From: a virus
IMG/VR virus record: IMGVR_UViG_3300032053_000144
Span: 1 to 45,630 of that record
Direction: 5' to 3' (one strand)
Length of the DNA: 45,630 nucleotides
The translations under genes were made by a program, and so were the position numbers. Of this stretch, positions 26,822 to 33,496 are shown in pieces (the first letter of the stretch is position 1; each line of letters starts with the position of its first letter). Below the pieces are notes generated by a model. That model was not told the DNA's origin. It made no database searches and worked only from the letters and a program-made list of their open reading frames with translations.

Positions 26822-26858
26822 AATAAAACCACCGTAGCAAATAGTTACTGCGGTGGTT
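26820..26858 (-). terminator. Intrinsic terminator after the primase gene
   Basis: On the minus strand AACCACCG pairs with CGGTGGTT (stem extended by three weaker pairs, loop about ten bases), followed directly by TTTTATTT. It begins 24 bases after the primase stop codon and closes the replication operon ahead of the regulator and virion genes. Confidence 0.85.
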
Positions 26859-26882
26859 GATTAAGCCAATATATTTAATTGA

Positions 26883-27650
26883 TTAATTAATTAATAATTT
26901 GTGTAATTCTTCATTGCTTGAAACCGGTATCTCGCTTAAAAAGTCATCTAAATCTTTAAAGCCCGATGGAACATATGCATTAGAGAAATTAGTATATTTA
27001 CCATACTTCTCTAATATTCTTTCCCTACCTATTTTACCCGCCTCATCATTGTCTAATAAAAGTTTAATATTATTAGTATAACGTAATATAAGCAACAGCT
27101 GTTCTGGCGACATATTTGATGAGCCTAAAGCAATTACATTATGTATGCCTTTATTGTGCGCTTGAATGCAATCAAATTGCCCCTCAACAAGATAAACATA
27201 CCCTTGATTAATAATTGATAATTTGGATTCAAATAACCCGAAGAGATGCTCACTTTTTTTAAAAGAAGTATTCTTATACTTTGGAATATTTAAAGTTGCC
27301 CTCTCCTCATCATTCAACAAAGATCGTCCTACAAGGGCAATAATATTGCCATATGCATCTTTATAGGGTAAAATTAAATTATGATCTTCCAATGAAGAGA
27401 AGAAAATCTTGTATTCAGAATCTATATTTTTTTCATAGATAAAATTATTCTCAATTAAAAATGCTTCACTTATAAATGAAAATAACATTTTCAATTGATC
27501 TTGGGGAGGGAAGAAGCCAAATCCAAATTTGACTTGAACCTCTGGTTTTAATCTTTGATTTAAATAAGCTAAAGCTTTATTTGCTATTGGACAAGTATAT
27601 AGCAGATTACTGCACACTTCTACTATAGAATTATATTTATTTATTTGCAT
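26883..27650 (-). CDS. DnaG-type primase catalytic core without zinc domain
   Basis: 255 residues. The TOPRIM motifs are clear: YLVEGQFDCIQAH (catalytic Glu), then ALGSSNMS and KLLLDNDEAGKIGR (DxD pair). The upstream part (YLNQRLKPEVQVKFGFGFFP, LILPYKDAYGNIIALVGRSL) matches the N-terminal half of the DnaG RNA polymerase domain. It would make RNA primers for DnaE. The usual CHC2 zinc-binding domain is missing: the protein starts directly at the polymerase domain. The preceding gene encodes a free zinc-ribbon protein and overlaps by 14 bases, suggesting the zinc function is supplied separately. The helicase-binding C-terminal domain is also absent. Confidence 0.85.
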   Translation of the reverse strand: MQINKYNSIVEVCSNLLYTCPIANKALAYLNQRLKPEVQVKFGFGFFPPQDQLKMLFSFISEAFLIENNFIYEKNIDSEYKIFFSSLEDHNLILPYKDAYGNIIALVGRSLLNDEERATLNIPKYKNTSFKKSEHLFGLFESKLSIINQGYVYLVEGQFDCIQAHNKGIHNVIALGSSNMSPEQLLLILRYTNNIKLLLDNDEAGKIGRERILEKYGKYTNFSNAYVPSGFKDLDDFLSEIPVSSNEELHKLLIN

Positions 27651-27975
27651 TTACCAACATACTTTGCAGCATTATTTTAAATGATGCGCTTATGTTTGTT
27701 AGTTCTTGTTTACAAATTTTACACATAAGCTTATCTTTCTCTAGGTATGGCACTCCTTCAGCTTCACATTTGAGGCACTTAACCGAATAAGCTTCGCTAG
27801 TTTTTTCTCGCTTAGTAGTTTGTCCTAATGTTTTTAATGTATTTTTAGTAAAAAAAGTAACATCTTTAATGACATTACCGCATTCTGCGCACAACACAGT
27901 ATTACTTAATATTTCTAATTTTGCTGCTTGAGGCTTCATACAACCTTTGTTATCGCAATTTATTATTACTGGCAT
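27637..27975 (-). CDS. Double zinc-ribbon protein next to primase
   Basis: 112 residues with eight Cys in two sets: C7/C12 with C29/C32 (CAECG), and C67/C70 (CLKC) with C85/C88 (CKIC). Each set has the spacing of a zinc ribbon. The remainder is basic, with KTLGQTTKREKTSEAYSVKC between the ribbons. It overlaps the DnaJ gene upstream by ten bases and the primase downstream by 14 bases, so the two are tightly co-translated. I infer a DNA- or primase-binding role; a transcription-related zinc ribbon is possible. Confidence 0.7.
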   Translation of the reverse strand: MPVIINCDNKGCMKPQAAKLEILSNTVLCAECGNVIKDVTFFTKNTLKTLGQTTKREKTSEAYSVKCLKCEAEGVPYLEKDKLMCKICKQELTNISASFKIMLQSMLVNANK

Positions 27976-28958
27976 TTTTTTAATGCTCCTATTAATATAG
28001 ATATATCATCTGGGTAATTTACATTTAGCTGTATAACGTGCGCCCCATCAGTATCTTTAACTCCGCATTTAGGTATTTGTATTTGATCAGAGTGTTTGCT
28101 CTGTGGTTGTATAATAATTTCTTTATTACCATAAACAGTTTCTATTTCTTTAGAAACACCCTCTAAAGCTTCTAATAAAGATATTGTAACACTAGAACAT
28201 ACATTCTTATCTTTTAGATATAAATCTTTATATGGCTCTACCTTCAATTGAACTAAAACATCAGTATAACTATCGCCTAACATATGTCTGCCTGCAAAAT
28301 TACCTTCGCCAGCTAATCGCAATACTTCATTATTATTACTTCCTGCAGGAATATTAATCATACCAGTTCTTTTATCGCTAATAACCTTTTTACCAGCACA
28401 GGTAACACATTTATCTTTTTTGGTATTTTTACCATAACATTTGTCACAAGATGTTTGAAAAATCATACCCTTATTATTTAAGGTGCGTCTTCCAAAACCA
28501 TCACATTTATCACAACCATTTCCGGTGTGTTTACTGCCAGCCCCTTGGCATAAAGAACATTTCAAATTTCTCTCATAAGATACTTCTTTAGTGCAACCCA
28601 AAACAGATTCGTGAAAAGAAATATTCAATATAATTTGAATATGTGTTGGTGGCGGTAGACGATCATCGTTATTTGATGCATTTCTAAAAAAATCTCCCCC
28701 ATTGAAGAAAATATCACCCAAATCAACAACATTATTCCAAAATCCACCACCTTGCATTTTAGGTTGATATTTTTCAGGATGCGCCCGATAATCAATAATT
28801 AATTGATGAGCTTCATTAATTTCCTTTAATTTATCAGGTTGATCTTTATTAACATCAGGATGATAAGTTCGCGCCAATTCTCTATATTTCTTTTTTAAGT
28901 CTTCGTCTGAAATATTTATATCTACTCCCAGAGTAGAATATGCTTTCTTAATATCCAT
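27966..28958 (-). CDS. dnaJ: DnaJ (Hsp40) co-chaperone
   Basis: 330 residues from the ATG at 28958 (a longer frame start at 29030 lies within the upstream gene and is rejected). It has the full type I arrangement: J domain with YHPDVNK (HPD), a short Gly/Phe region (GGGFWNN, FFNGGDFFRN), a zinc domain with four motifs (CSLCQGAG, CDKCDGFG, CDKCYGKN, CVTCAGKK; the last two lack the final Gly), and a C-terminal substrate-binding region (RLAGEGNF, VLVQLKVEP). It should activate the host DnaK ATPase. No DnaK or GrpE is in the window. The placement next to primase and trigger factor suggests help with replication-complex assembly or capsid folding. Confidence 0.92.
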   Translation of the reverse strand: MDIKKAYSTLGVDINISDEDLKKKYRELARTYHPDVNKDQPDKLKEINEAHQLIIDYRAHPEKYQPKMQGGGFWNNVVDLGDIFFNGGDFFRNASNNDDRLPPPTHIQIILNISFHESVLGCTKEVSYERNLKCSLCQGAGSKHTGNGCDKCDGFGRRTLNNKGMIFQTSCDKCYGKNTKKDKCVTCAGKKVISDKRTGMINIPAGSNNNEVLRLAGEGNFAGRHMLGDSYTDVLVQLKVEPYKDLYLKDKNVCSSVTISLLEALEGVSKEIETVYGNKEIIIQPQSKHSDQIQIPKCGVKDTDGAHVIQLNVNYPDDISILIGALKKCQ

Positions 28959-28959
28959 T

Positions 28960-29535
28960 TTATTTAGCTTCTTGTTGTTGTAAGAGTTTATAACAATAAT
29001 ATGCGACGGCAACTGCGTCAGCCATATCATTTCTTTCTTCTCTAATTTTTAGACCAGATCTAGTTTTTTTGGTGGGACTTGGAATTGTTATATTCAACAA
29101 TTTTTCTAAAATGTCCGGTATTTCTTCTTTGCCGGGCAGATCAGTTCTACCGATATCTTTTTTAATACGCGTGCGTATTGACATAACATTGCAAATGTAA
29201 AGCGGTGTTTTCGCGTATTGTTCATACATTGAAAGGCATATCGTCCTATTTAAACAACTTAGGGGAATAATTGTTCCTGCACCCGAATGACCTTTCATAA
29301 ATCTGATAAAATCCTCTATCGCAATATAATCCGGCTTATACTTTTCGACAAGCACCAAAATATGCTTTTTAGCTTCCGAGAGTGTAAATAAAAAATCTAT
29401 ATTTTTATCTTCAATAGTATGTTTAATTGGTTTATAGTAATCTATATAAACCAGTTTAGCTTTTCCTTTTTTATCAAAATCAATAACGCAAATGCCAATA
29501 GTAGATGTAGATATATCAAATGAAATAATACGCAT
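28960..29535 (-). CDS. RuvC-like RNase H-fold nuclease
   Basis: 191 residues from the ATG at 29535 (a TTG at 29541 is also in frame). The RuvC pattern is present: MRIISFDISTSTIGICV (first Asp), DYIAIEDFIRFMKG (Glu), and ERNDMADAVAVAYYC (Asp pair near the end). Phage and bacterial proteins of this type cut Holliday junctions or branched DNA. It is followed one base later by dnaJ and preceded by a terminator, so it probably starts a new transcript, though no clear ribosome-binding site is seen. Junction resolution during packaging or recombination fits its neighbours, but substrate is inferred. Confidence 0.75.
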   Translation of the reverse strand: MRIISFDISTSTIGICVIDFDKKGKAKLVYIDYYKPIKHTIEDKNIDFLFTLSEAKKHILVLVEKYKPDYIAIEDFIRFMKGHSGAGTIIPLSCLNRTICLSMYEQYAKTPLYICNVMSIRTRIKKDIGRTDLPGKEEIPDILEKLLNITIPSPTKKTRSGLKIREERNDMADAVAVAYYCYKLLQQQEAK

Positions 29536-29550
29536 ACACAATATATATCA

Positions 29551-29588
29551 ACAAAAAAAAAGAGAGACAGGTATTACCTGCCTCTCTT
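29551..29588 (-). terminator. Intrinsic terminator after ssb
   Basis: Minus strand AGAGAGGCAGGT / ACCTGTCTCTCT forms a 12-position stem with one mismatch and a three-base loop, followed by nine T. It starts about 20 bases after the ssb stop and before the RuvC-like gene. Confidence 0.9.
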
Positions 29589-29608
29589 ATACTTCGACTA
29601 ATTAATTA

Positions 29609-30313
29609 TTAAAAAGGAAGTGCTGCTGATTTTGCATCAGCATCTGGAAAATCTCCAGAATCTTCGTCGGCGGCAGAAGCGAATGAAACGGGTCTATCAA
29701 CTTGCGATGTCGATCCGCTATCACCACCTTTAAGGAAATCTGCATAGAGATTTTCGAAACGCTCTTCAGTTTTTGAAGGCTCAGGAGGGGTGCAACGACG
29801 TTCCAAATCAGCCAAATCTACCATCTCTTTAACAACTAGATCTGTGGCTGAAAGTGGACGTTTCGGTTTTGCGACACATTTATAATAATTCATTGGTCCT
29901 CCGTGTGGATTTACAACAATATCAAAATCATATTGAATTGGCTCTCCCCAATCTTCGTCGCTCGCATATGTCTGAATCCCACTTAAAATAGACCAACTTA
30001 CATCTAAAATCTTATAAGCATTAGATTGTCTATCAATGACACCCAGTAACCAACGTTTTTTGGGTTTATCGCCTTTAGCACAAACTACGCAAGAGCCGTG
30101 TTTGGCAGAACAATAAATGCGATGTCCAAATCCCTTTTCTCCTTCGAATTTATATTTATGTTGATAATATTGGTATGGCGCCGTAAGCACCCGGATAAGA
30201 TTCGAACCGGGCTTCAATTTAAGAAACCGATCCTTTCCATTTGCAGGACGATCTCCGCCTGCAAGAGAACTATCATTCCAAGGAACTTGACCGTGTATTA
30301 TTTGTGTTGACAT
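29609..30313 (-). CDS. ssb: gp32-like single-stranded DNA-binding protein
   Basis: 234 residues. The core has RFLKLKPGSNLIRVLTAPYQ, KGFGHRIYC, a Cys/His cluster CSAKHGSCVVCAKG that resembles the gp32 zinc site, and KKRWLLGVIDRQSNAYKILD, as in phage ssDNA-binding proteins of OB-fold type. The C-terminal ~60 residues are acidic and flexible, ending DADAKSAALPF. The hydrophobic tip after an acidic tail parallels the bacterial SSB tip that recruits partner proteins. It protects ssDNA in replication and recombination next to RecA. TAGGAAAAT lies before the ATG; an AT-rich leader with a small hairpin precedes it, and a strong terminator follows. Confidence 0.85.
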   Translation of the reverse strand: MSTQIIHGQVPWNDSSLAGGDRPANGKDRFLKLKPGSNLIRVLTAPYQYYQHKYKFEGEKGFGHRIYCSAKHGSCVVCAKGDKPKKRWLLGVIDRQSNAYKILDVSWSILSGIQTYASDEDWGEPIQYDFDIVVNPHGGPMNYYKCVAKPKRPLSATDLVVKEMVDLADLERRCTPPEPSKTEERFENLYADFLKGGDSGSTSQVDRPVSFASAADEDSGDFPDADAKSAALPF

Positions 30314-30341
30314 TTATTTTCCTATTTACGTTTGATCTTTT

Positions 30342-30357
30342 ATCATCAAAAGATGAT
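30342..30357 (-). promoter_or_regulatory. Small hairpin in the ssb leader
   Basis: ATCATC-loop-GATGAT inverted repeat (loop AAAA/TTTT) 29 bases before the ssb start codon in an 85-base untranslated gap. By analogy with the self-regulated gp32 leader of T4 it might be a translational operator, but the stem is short and AT-rich. Treat as a candidate only. Confidence 0.25.
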
Positions 30358-30398
30358 TATATGATCTTTATTATTAATTATTGTCTTTATTTGATAAA

Positions 30399-30683
30399 TC
30401 AACGAACTCGTGAAAAACTAACGACGCGTTTGCGATCGTGATCTGGAGTGCGAGTAAATAATACTCGGTATCCTTCTCTGCGAATGGCGGGAACAACCTT
30501 ATTAACTACTCGACGTAGTGAGCTGGCGGAACCGGGCCACATTGCTGGCGCCGTGCGTCCAGTAATGGCTGAAAGTAAATCTGTCATTGTTCCGCGCCAA
30601 TTACCATTACGGCGTTGGAGCAATGAAAGAACGCGAGAGCGAACTGTTGATACGACTTCTTTGTTTGTTAATATATTACGCAT
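30399..30683 (-). CDS. Arg-rich winged-helix-like protein of foreign composition
   Basis: 94 residues, 17 of them Arg. The pattern NWRGTMTDLLSAI, then MWPGSASSLRRVVNKVVPAI and EGYRVLFTRTPD followed by a basic strand, is that of the small winged-helix module often found at the ends of phage and plasmid primases or replication proteins. Its DNA is clearly richer in G and C than flanking genes and it uses CGN arginine codons instead of AGA. AAAGGAAAT precedes the ATG. It lies between ssb and recA genes, so a DNA-binding replication role is likely; the composition suggests recent transfer. Confidence 0.65.
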   Translation of the reverse strand: MRNILTNKEVVSTVRSRVLSLLQRRNGNWRGTMTDLLSAITGRTAPAMWPGSASSLRRVVNKVVPAIRREGYRVLFTRTPDHDRKRVVSFSRVR

Positions 30684-30703
30684 TTTATTATTTCCTTTGT
30701 TTC

Positions 30704-31015
30704 TTATTTTTGTTTATAAATAAGGTTTTGTATACTGATGATTCGTTGCCAAGGCAACTGCACCTCTTTATATAACCCCTTGTCCGTAGAATTTATTATT
30801 TCTTGATAATTTGTGATAATTTTATTTGTGTTTTCTTTTGTCTCAAACCCCACTATCTTCACAGAATATGGGAGCTCGTCAAGCTTAACTGCCAAAAATT
30901 GTTGCACTTTGGATACACCAAGTGGACTTTCTGTCAAGACCAGGTAAACGGGCACAACTTTTTTTTGCGGATCATACGATCTGCTACCGACTGGTGTAAT
31001 ATCAACAATTGGCAT
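30704..31015 (-). CDS. Small protein coupled to recA, function unknown
   Basis: 103 residues with a beta-rich centre (VVPVYLVLTESPLGVSKVQQ, ELPYSVKIVGFETKE) and a basic C-terminal helix ending LIYKQK. It overlaps the recA stop codon (TAATG), so it is co-translated with recA. I recognise no family; a recombination accessory role is possible. Confidence 0.55.
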   Translation of the reverse strand: MPIVDITPVGSRSYDPQKKVVPVYLVLTESPLGVSKVQQFLAVKLDELPYSVKIVGFETKENTNKIITNYQEIINSTDKGLYKEVQLPWQRIISIQNLIYKQK

Positions 31016-32004
31016 TATTCATCCCCCTCTTCATCATCCCATCCCTTTATATCCGGCTCCTTCTTAATTTCATCTAAAAGATGAATTCCAGCAGCACTAA
31101 CAACTATTTCCGTTTGTGCCAAACAATCAGCTCCATCAAAAAGATGGTTCTTTTTAGTGCGTGCAATGGTTTTAATACCGAATTTAATTTTTTCCCCGCC
31201 CTTTACTCTTGTCAAATCTTTTTTACGAGTTAATTGAATTATAAGGCTAGAAAGATATTGAAGCGCTTGCCCGCCCTTTTCAGTTACACCTACACTTCCA
31301 ATATTTGCATATACTTGATTGATACATAATAAAGCGATAGTTGCGTCTCCAGTATTTTTATCAGAAAAATCATTCATCATTCTACTAAATTTACGAATTG
31401 CCCATCCAGTTTCTTTAGCCGCTACGCCGGGCTGCCTAGATATATCCTCATCATCTTCATCACTTTCGGTAGAATTAATACTAGCGCCAACACTATCCCA
31501 TACAATAAGTATTTTAGCATTATAATTTTGTTCTTTAATTGCTTTAATATAATATGCAACAGCTCTTGCACCACCAGTAATATCATTAGTATCAACTACT
31601 AATAAATTAGCTGATGTTCCACCCATATGCCTATCAAATCTTTCTGCATTAAATTTACGCTCACTATCCCATAAGATAACTGAAACGTTCTGATCTTGTG
31701 CATCTTTCATAAAGGATAATGCGTGCGTCGATTTACCTGAATCTGGTCTGCCAGAAATTTGAATAATTTTACCAAATGGTATGCCTCTTAACCCGGTTAA
31801 CTTTAACCAATGATCTCCGCCTTTCCATAAAACAAAGTCACTATCTTTAGTTGGTCTAATAATAGTGCTACCAGTTGATAGTTGGCGCTTTAAACTTTTA
31901 TCTTCTTTGCCATAAAATTCTTGTGCTCTTTTAACTATTTTATTAATATCTAATCCAGATGATATAGTATCTGTTATTTTTGTAACTTCTGTATTTTTAA
32001 CCAT
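31015..32004 (-). CDS. recA: RecA/UvsX-like recombinase
   Basis: 329 residues. Walker A ISGRPDSGKST at ~84-93, the ATPase Glu region LWDSERKF, Walker B AKILIVWDSVGA, and the DNA-loop region with KFSRMMNDFSD, ALLCINQVY and GVTEKGGQALQY (L2-like). The acidic tail ends IKGWDDEEGDE, as in RecA proteins. The architecture is the RecA core without long extra domains. It would pair homologous DNA for recombination-dependent replication, with the SSB and the possible UvsY-like gene beside it. Confidence 0.9.
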   Translation of the reverse strand: MVKNTEVTKITDTISSGLDINKIVKRAQEFYGKEDKSLKRQLSTGSTIIRPTKDSDFVLWKGGDHWLKLTGLRGIPFGKIIQISGRPDSGKSTHALSFMKDAQDQNVSVILWDSERKFNAERFDRHMGGTSANLLVVDTNDITGGARAVAYYIKAIKEQNYNAKILIVWDSVGASINSTESDEDDEDISRQPGVAAKETGWAIRKFSRMMNDFSDKNTGDATIALLCINQVYANIGSVGVTEKGGQALQYLSSLIIQLTRKKDLTRVKGGEKIKFGIKTIARTKKNHLFDGADCLAQTEIVVSAAGIHLLDEIKKEPDIKGWDDEEGDE

Positions 32005-32022
32005 TTATTTCCTTTACTTAAG

Positions 32023-32445
32023 TTAAGAGCCGAATTCTCTTTTACCTAAATTTCTATAAAAAATATGTCCATTTGATAGCACATTTAATATGAAATTCCA
32101 TTTTTTATATTCGGCTTCTTTTTTAATCATTTCTTCTTTAATCTTAAAGATTTCTTCATCTTTAGATATTGCGTGATCTAAAGCTGCCTCCGTTAATTTT
32201 TTATCAGATCCCAGAGATCCGTTCTTATATTCGAAATATTTCTGTGAAGATAAACGTTCAACTTCATTTTTTGCCATTTTCGCCTTTAATTCGGCGTTAG
32301 CCAAATAAATAGATAGGCGTAATTGAATTTCTAAAAATAATGCTGCATTTTTTTCCGCTCTCTCCGGTTCGCAATCACCCTGATAAGCTAAATTTAATTC
32401 TGCTAAACATTTTTCAAGTAATTTTTCTAACTCTTCCTGGTTCAT
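32023..32445 (-). CDS. Possible UvsY-like recombination mediator
   Basis: 140 residues, all helical. The order of features parallels T4 UvsY (about 137 residues): an acidic N-terminal helix, a long helix (LSIYLANAELKAKMAKNEVE), a short aromatic stretch KYFEYKNGS, then helices ending IKEEMIKKEAEYKKWNFIL and NGHIFYRNLGKRE, where UvsY has its own basic aromatic C-terminal helix. Immediate adjacency to recA strengthens the idea. Sequence identity is low, so this is an inference from size, order and position. Confidence 0.45.
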   Translation of the reverse strand: MNQEELEKLLEKCLAELNLAYQGDCEPERAEKNAALFLEIQLRLSIYLANAELKAKMAKNEVERLSSQKYFEYKNGSLGSDKKLTEAALDHAISKDEEIFKIKEEMIKKEAEYKKWNFILNVLSNGHIFYRNLGKREFGS

Positions 32446-32450
32446 CTTTT

Positions 32451-32795
32451 TTATTCTTTCAATTTAGATAATTCAATTAATTTTTCATCAAGCTGTTTCA
32501 TTTTATTATTCATTTGCTTATACATAGAAGAAGCCGTGTCGTGCATTTGTCGCACGTGTTGGTGTAAGAAAATTGCAGATATAAATAGAAATACCTCTAT
32601 GCTTGTATATCGGGAGGATGGTGGTTTAAGAAAAATAATAATACCATCATTATCGCTTTCAAATAGATCTTTAAATAATTCTTCGCCTTTAAAATTAGCA
32701 CGATCATATGATCGGCAAATAGATTGATACATATCCCATTCCGATTGGGTTAATGCTAATTTTTTATTATCTATAATTCGTATCTGCGAGGACAT
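32451..32795 (-). CDS. Unknown protein of the recombination cluster
   Basis: 114 residues. The N-terminal half is compact with SEWDMYQSICRSYDRANFKG and GIIIFLKPPSSRYTSIEVF, the kind of aromatic, conserved-looking segment found in real families; the C-terminal half is a hydrophobic then charged helix (IFLHQHVRQMHDTASS). Start TAATG-coupled to the upstream gene. No family recognised. Confidence 0.55.
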   Translation of the reverse strand: MSSQIRIIDNKKLALTQSEWDMYQSICRSYDRANFKGEELFKDLFESDNDGIIIFLKPPSSRYTSIEVFLFISAIFLHQHVRQMHDTASSMYKQMNNKMKQLDEKLIELSKLKE

Positions 32796-33472
32796 TATGA
32801 TGATCTTCTTATCTTGCCCACGGAGCCGGTCATAGCTAATTGTTCTAATTTCTGAATTTTTTCTATTTCATTATAATTCATTTGACTATCCGGTGTTTCA
32901 AACAAACCGGACATTGCCCGTATTTCGTGATTTGAAAGAGGATCTGCATTAAAAGAAGACATATCTTCATCTCCCCCATCTCCATCCCCTATATCATTCA
33001 TATCCGTCGGTTCAGCGACTAATTCGCCTTGGATATCTTTTATAAGGGTTTCATATTTAATTTTATCTACGCCAGCGCGCTTACTAAATAGATTGGCTCT
33101 ATCGGTTGATAGAAGCGAATGCTCTTTATCAGCCGTTTGTGTGCGACGGACTTTTGATACAGGCTTCTTAACAGGAGCGGCTACACTTTGTGTAACCTCT
33201 TCTTCGGGCGCATCAGGCGGCTCTAATTCTTTTACTTCAACTTGAAGATCATTAGTTGAACTTTGTATAACTTTAGAATGACGAGTATTTACAAGCCAGA
33301 TAGCCAAATCCCCCAAATCATTACCATCTTGACTTAAGATGTTATTCATTTGAATATATAAATCTTTTACATCTTCTTGCATCATTGTTTGCCCGCATTT
33401 AGGGCAACAGTTAGTTGTAAAAGAATGTTTAAAGTCTGCCGAAACTTGACAATTACAATTTTTACATTTCAT
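32795..33472 (-). CDS. Zinc-ribbon protein with disordered tail
   Basis: 225 residues. N-terminal zinc ribbon: MKCKNCNCQVSAD with CxxC and later NCCPKCGQT giving the second pair. A helical part follows (VKDLYIQMNNILSQDGNDL), then a long polar region rich in Glu, Pro, Thr and Asp, and a C-terminal helix (NYNEIEKIQKLEQLAMTG). It is encoded between DnaE and the RecA cluster. A role as DNA-polymerase- or RNA-polymerase-binding factor is possible but only suggested by the ribbon. Confidence 0.55.
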   Translation of the reverse strand: MKCKNCNCQVSADFKHSFTTNCCPKCGQTMMQEDVKDLYIQMNNILSQDGNDLGDLAIWLVNTRHSKVIQSSTNDLQVEVKELEPPDAPEEEVTQSVAAPVKKPVSKVRRTQTADKEHSLLSTDRANLFSKRAGVDKIKYETLIKDIQGELVAEPTDMNDIGDGDGGDEDMSSFNADPLSNHEIRAMSGLFETPDSQMNYNEIEKIQKLEQLAMTGSVGKIRRSS

Positions 33473-33496
33473 TAAATTTATCCCTTTTCTTTCTAA

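Noticed and set aside
28959-29030. Longer DnaJ start at 29030
   Set aside because: It would place 24 non-J-domain residues inside the RuvC-like gene; the J domain begins at the ATG 28958.
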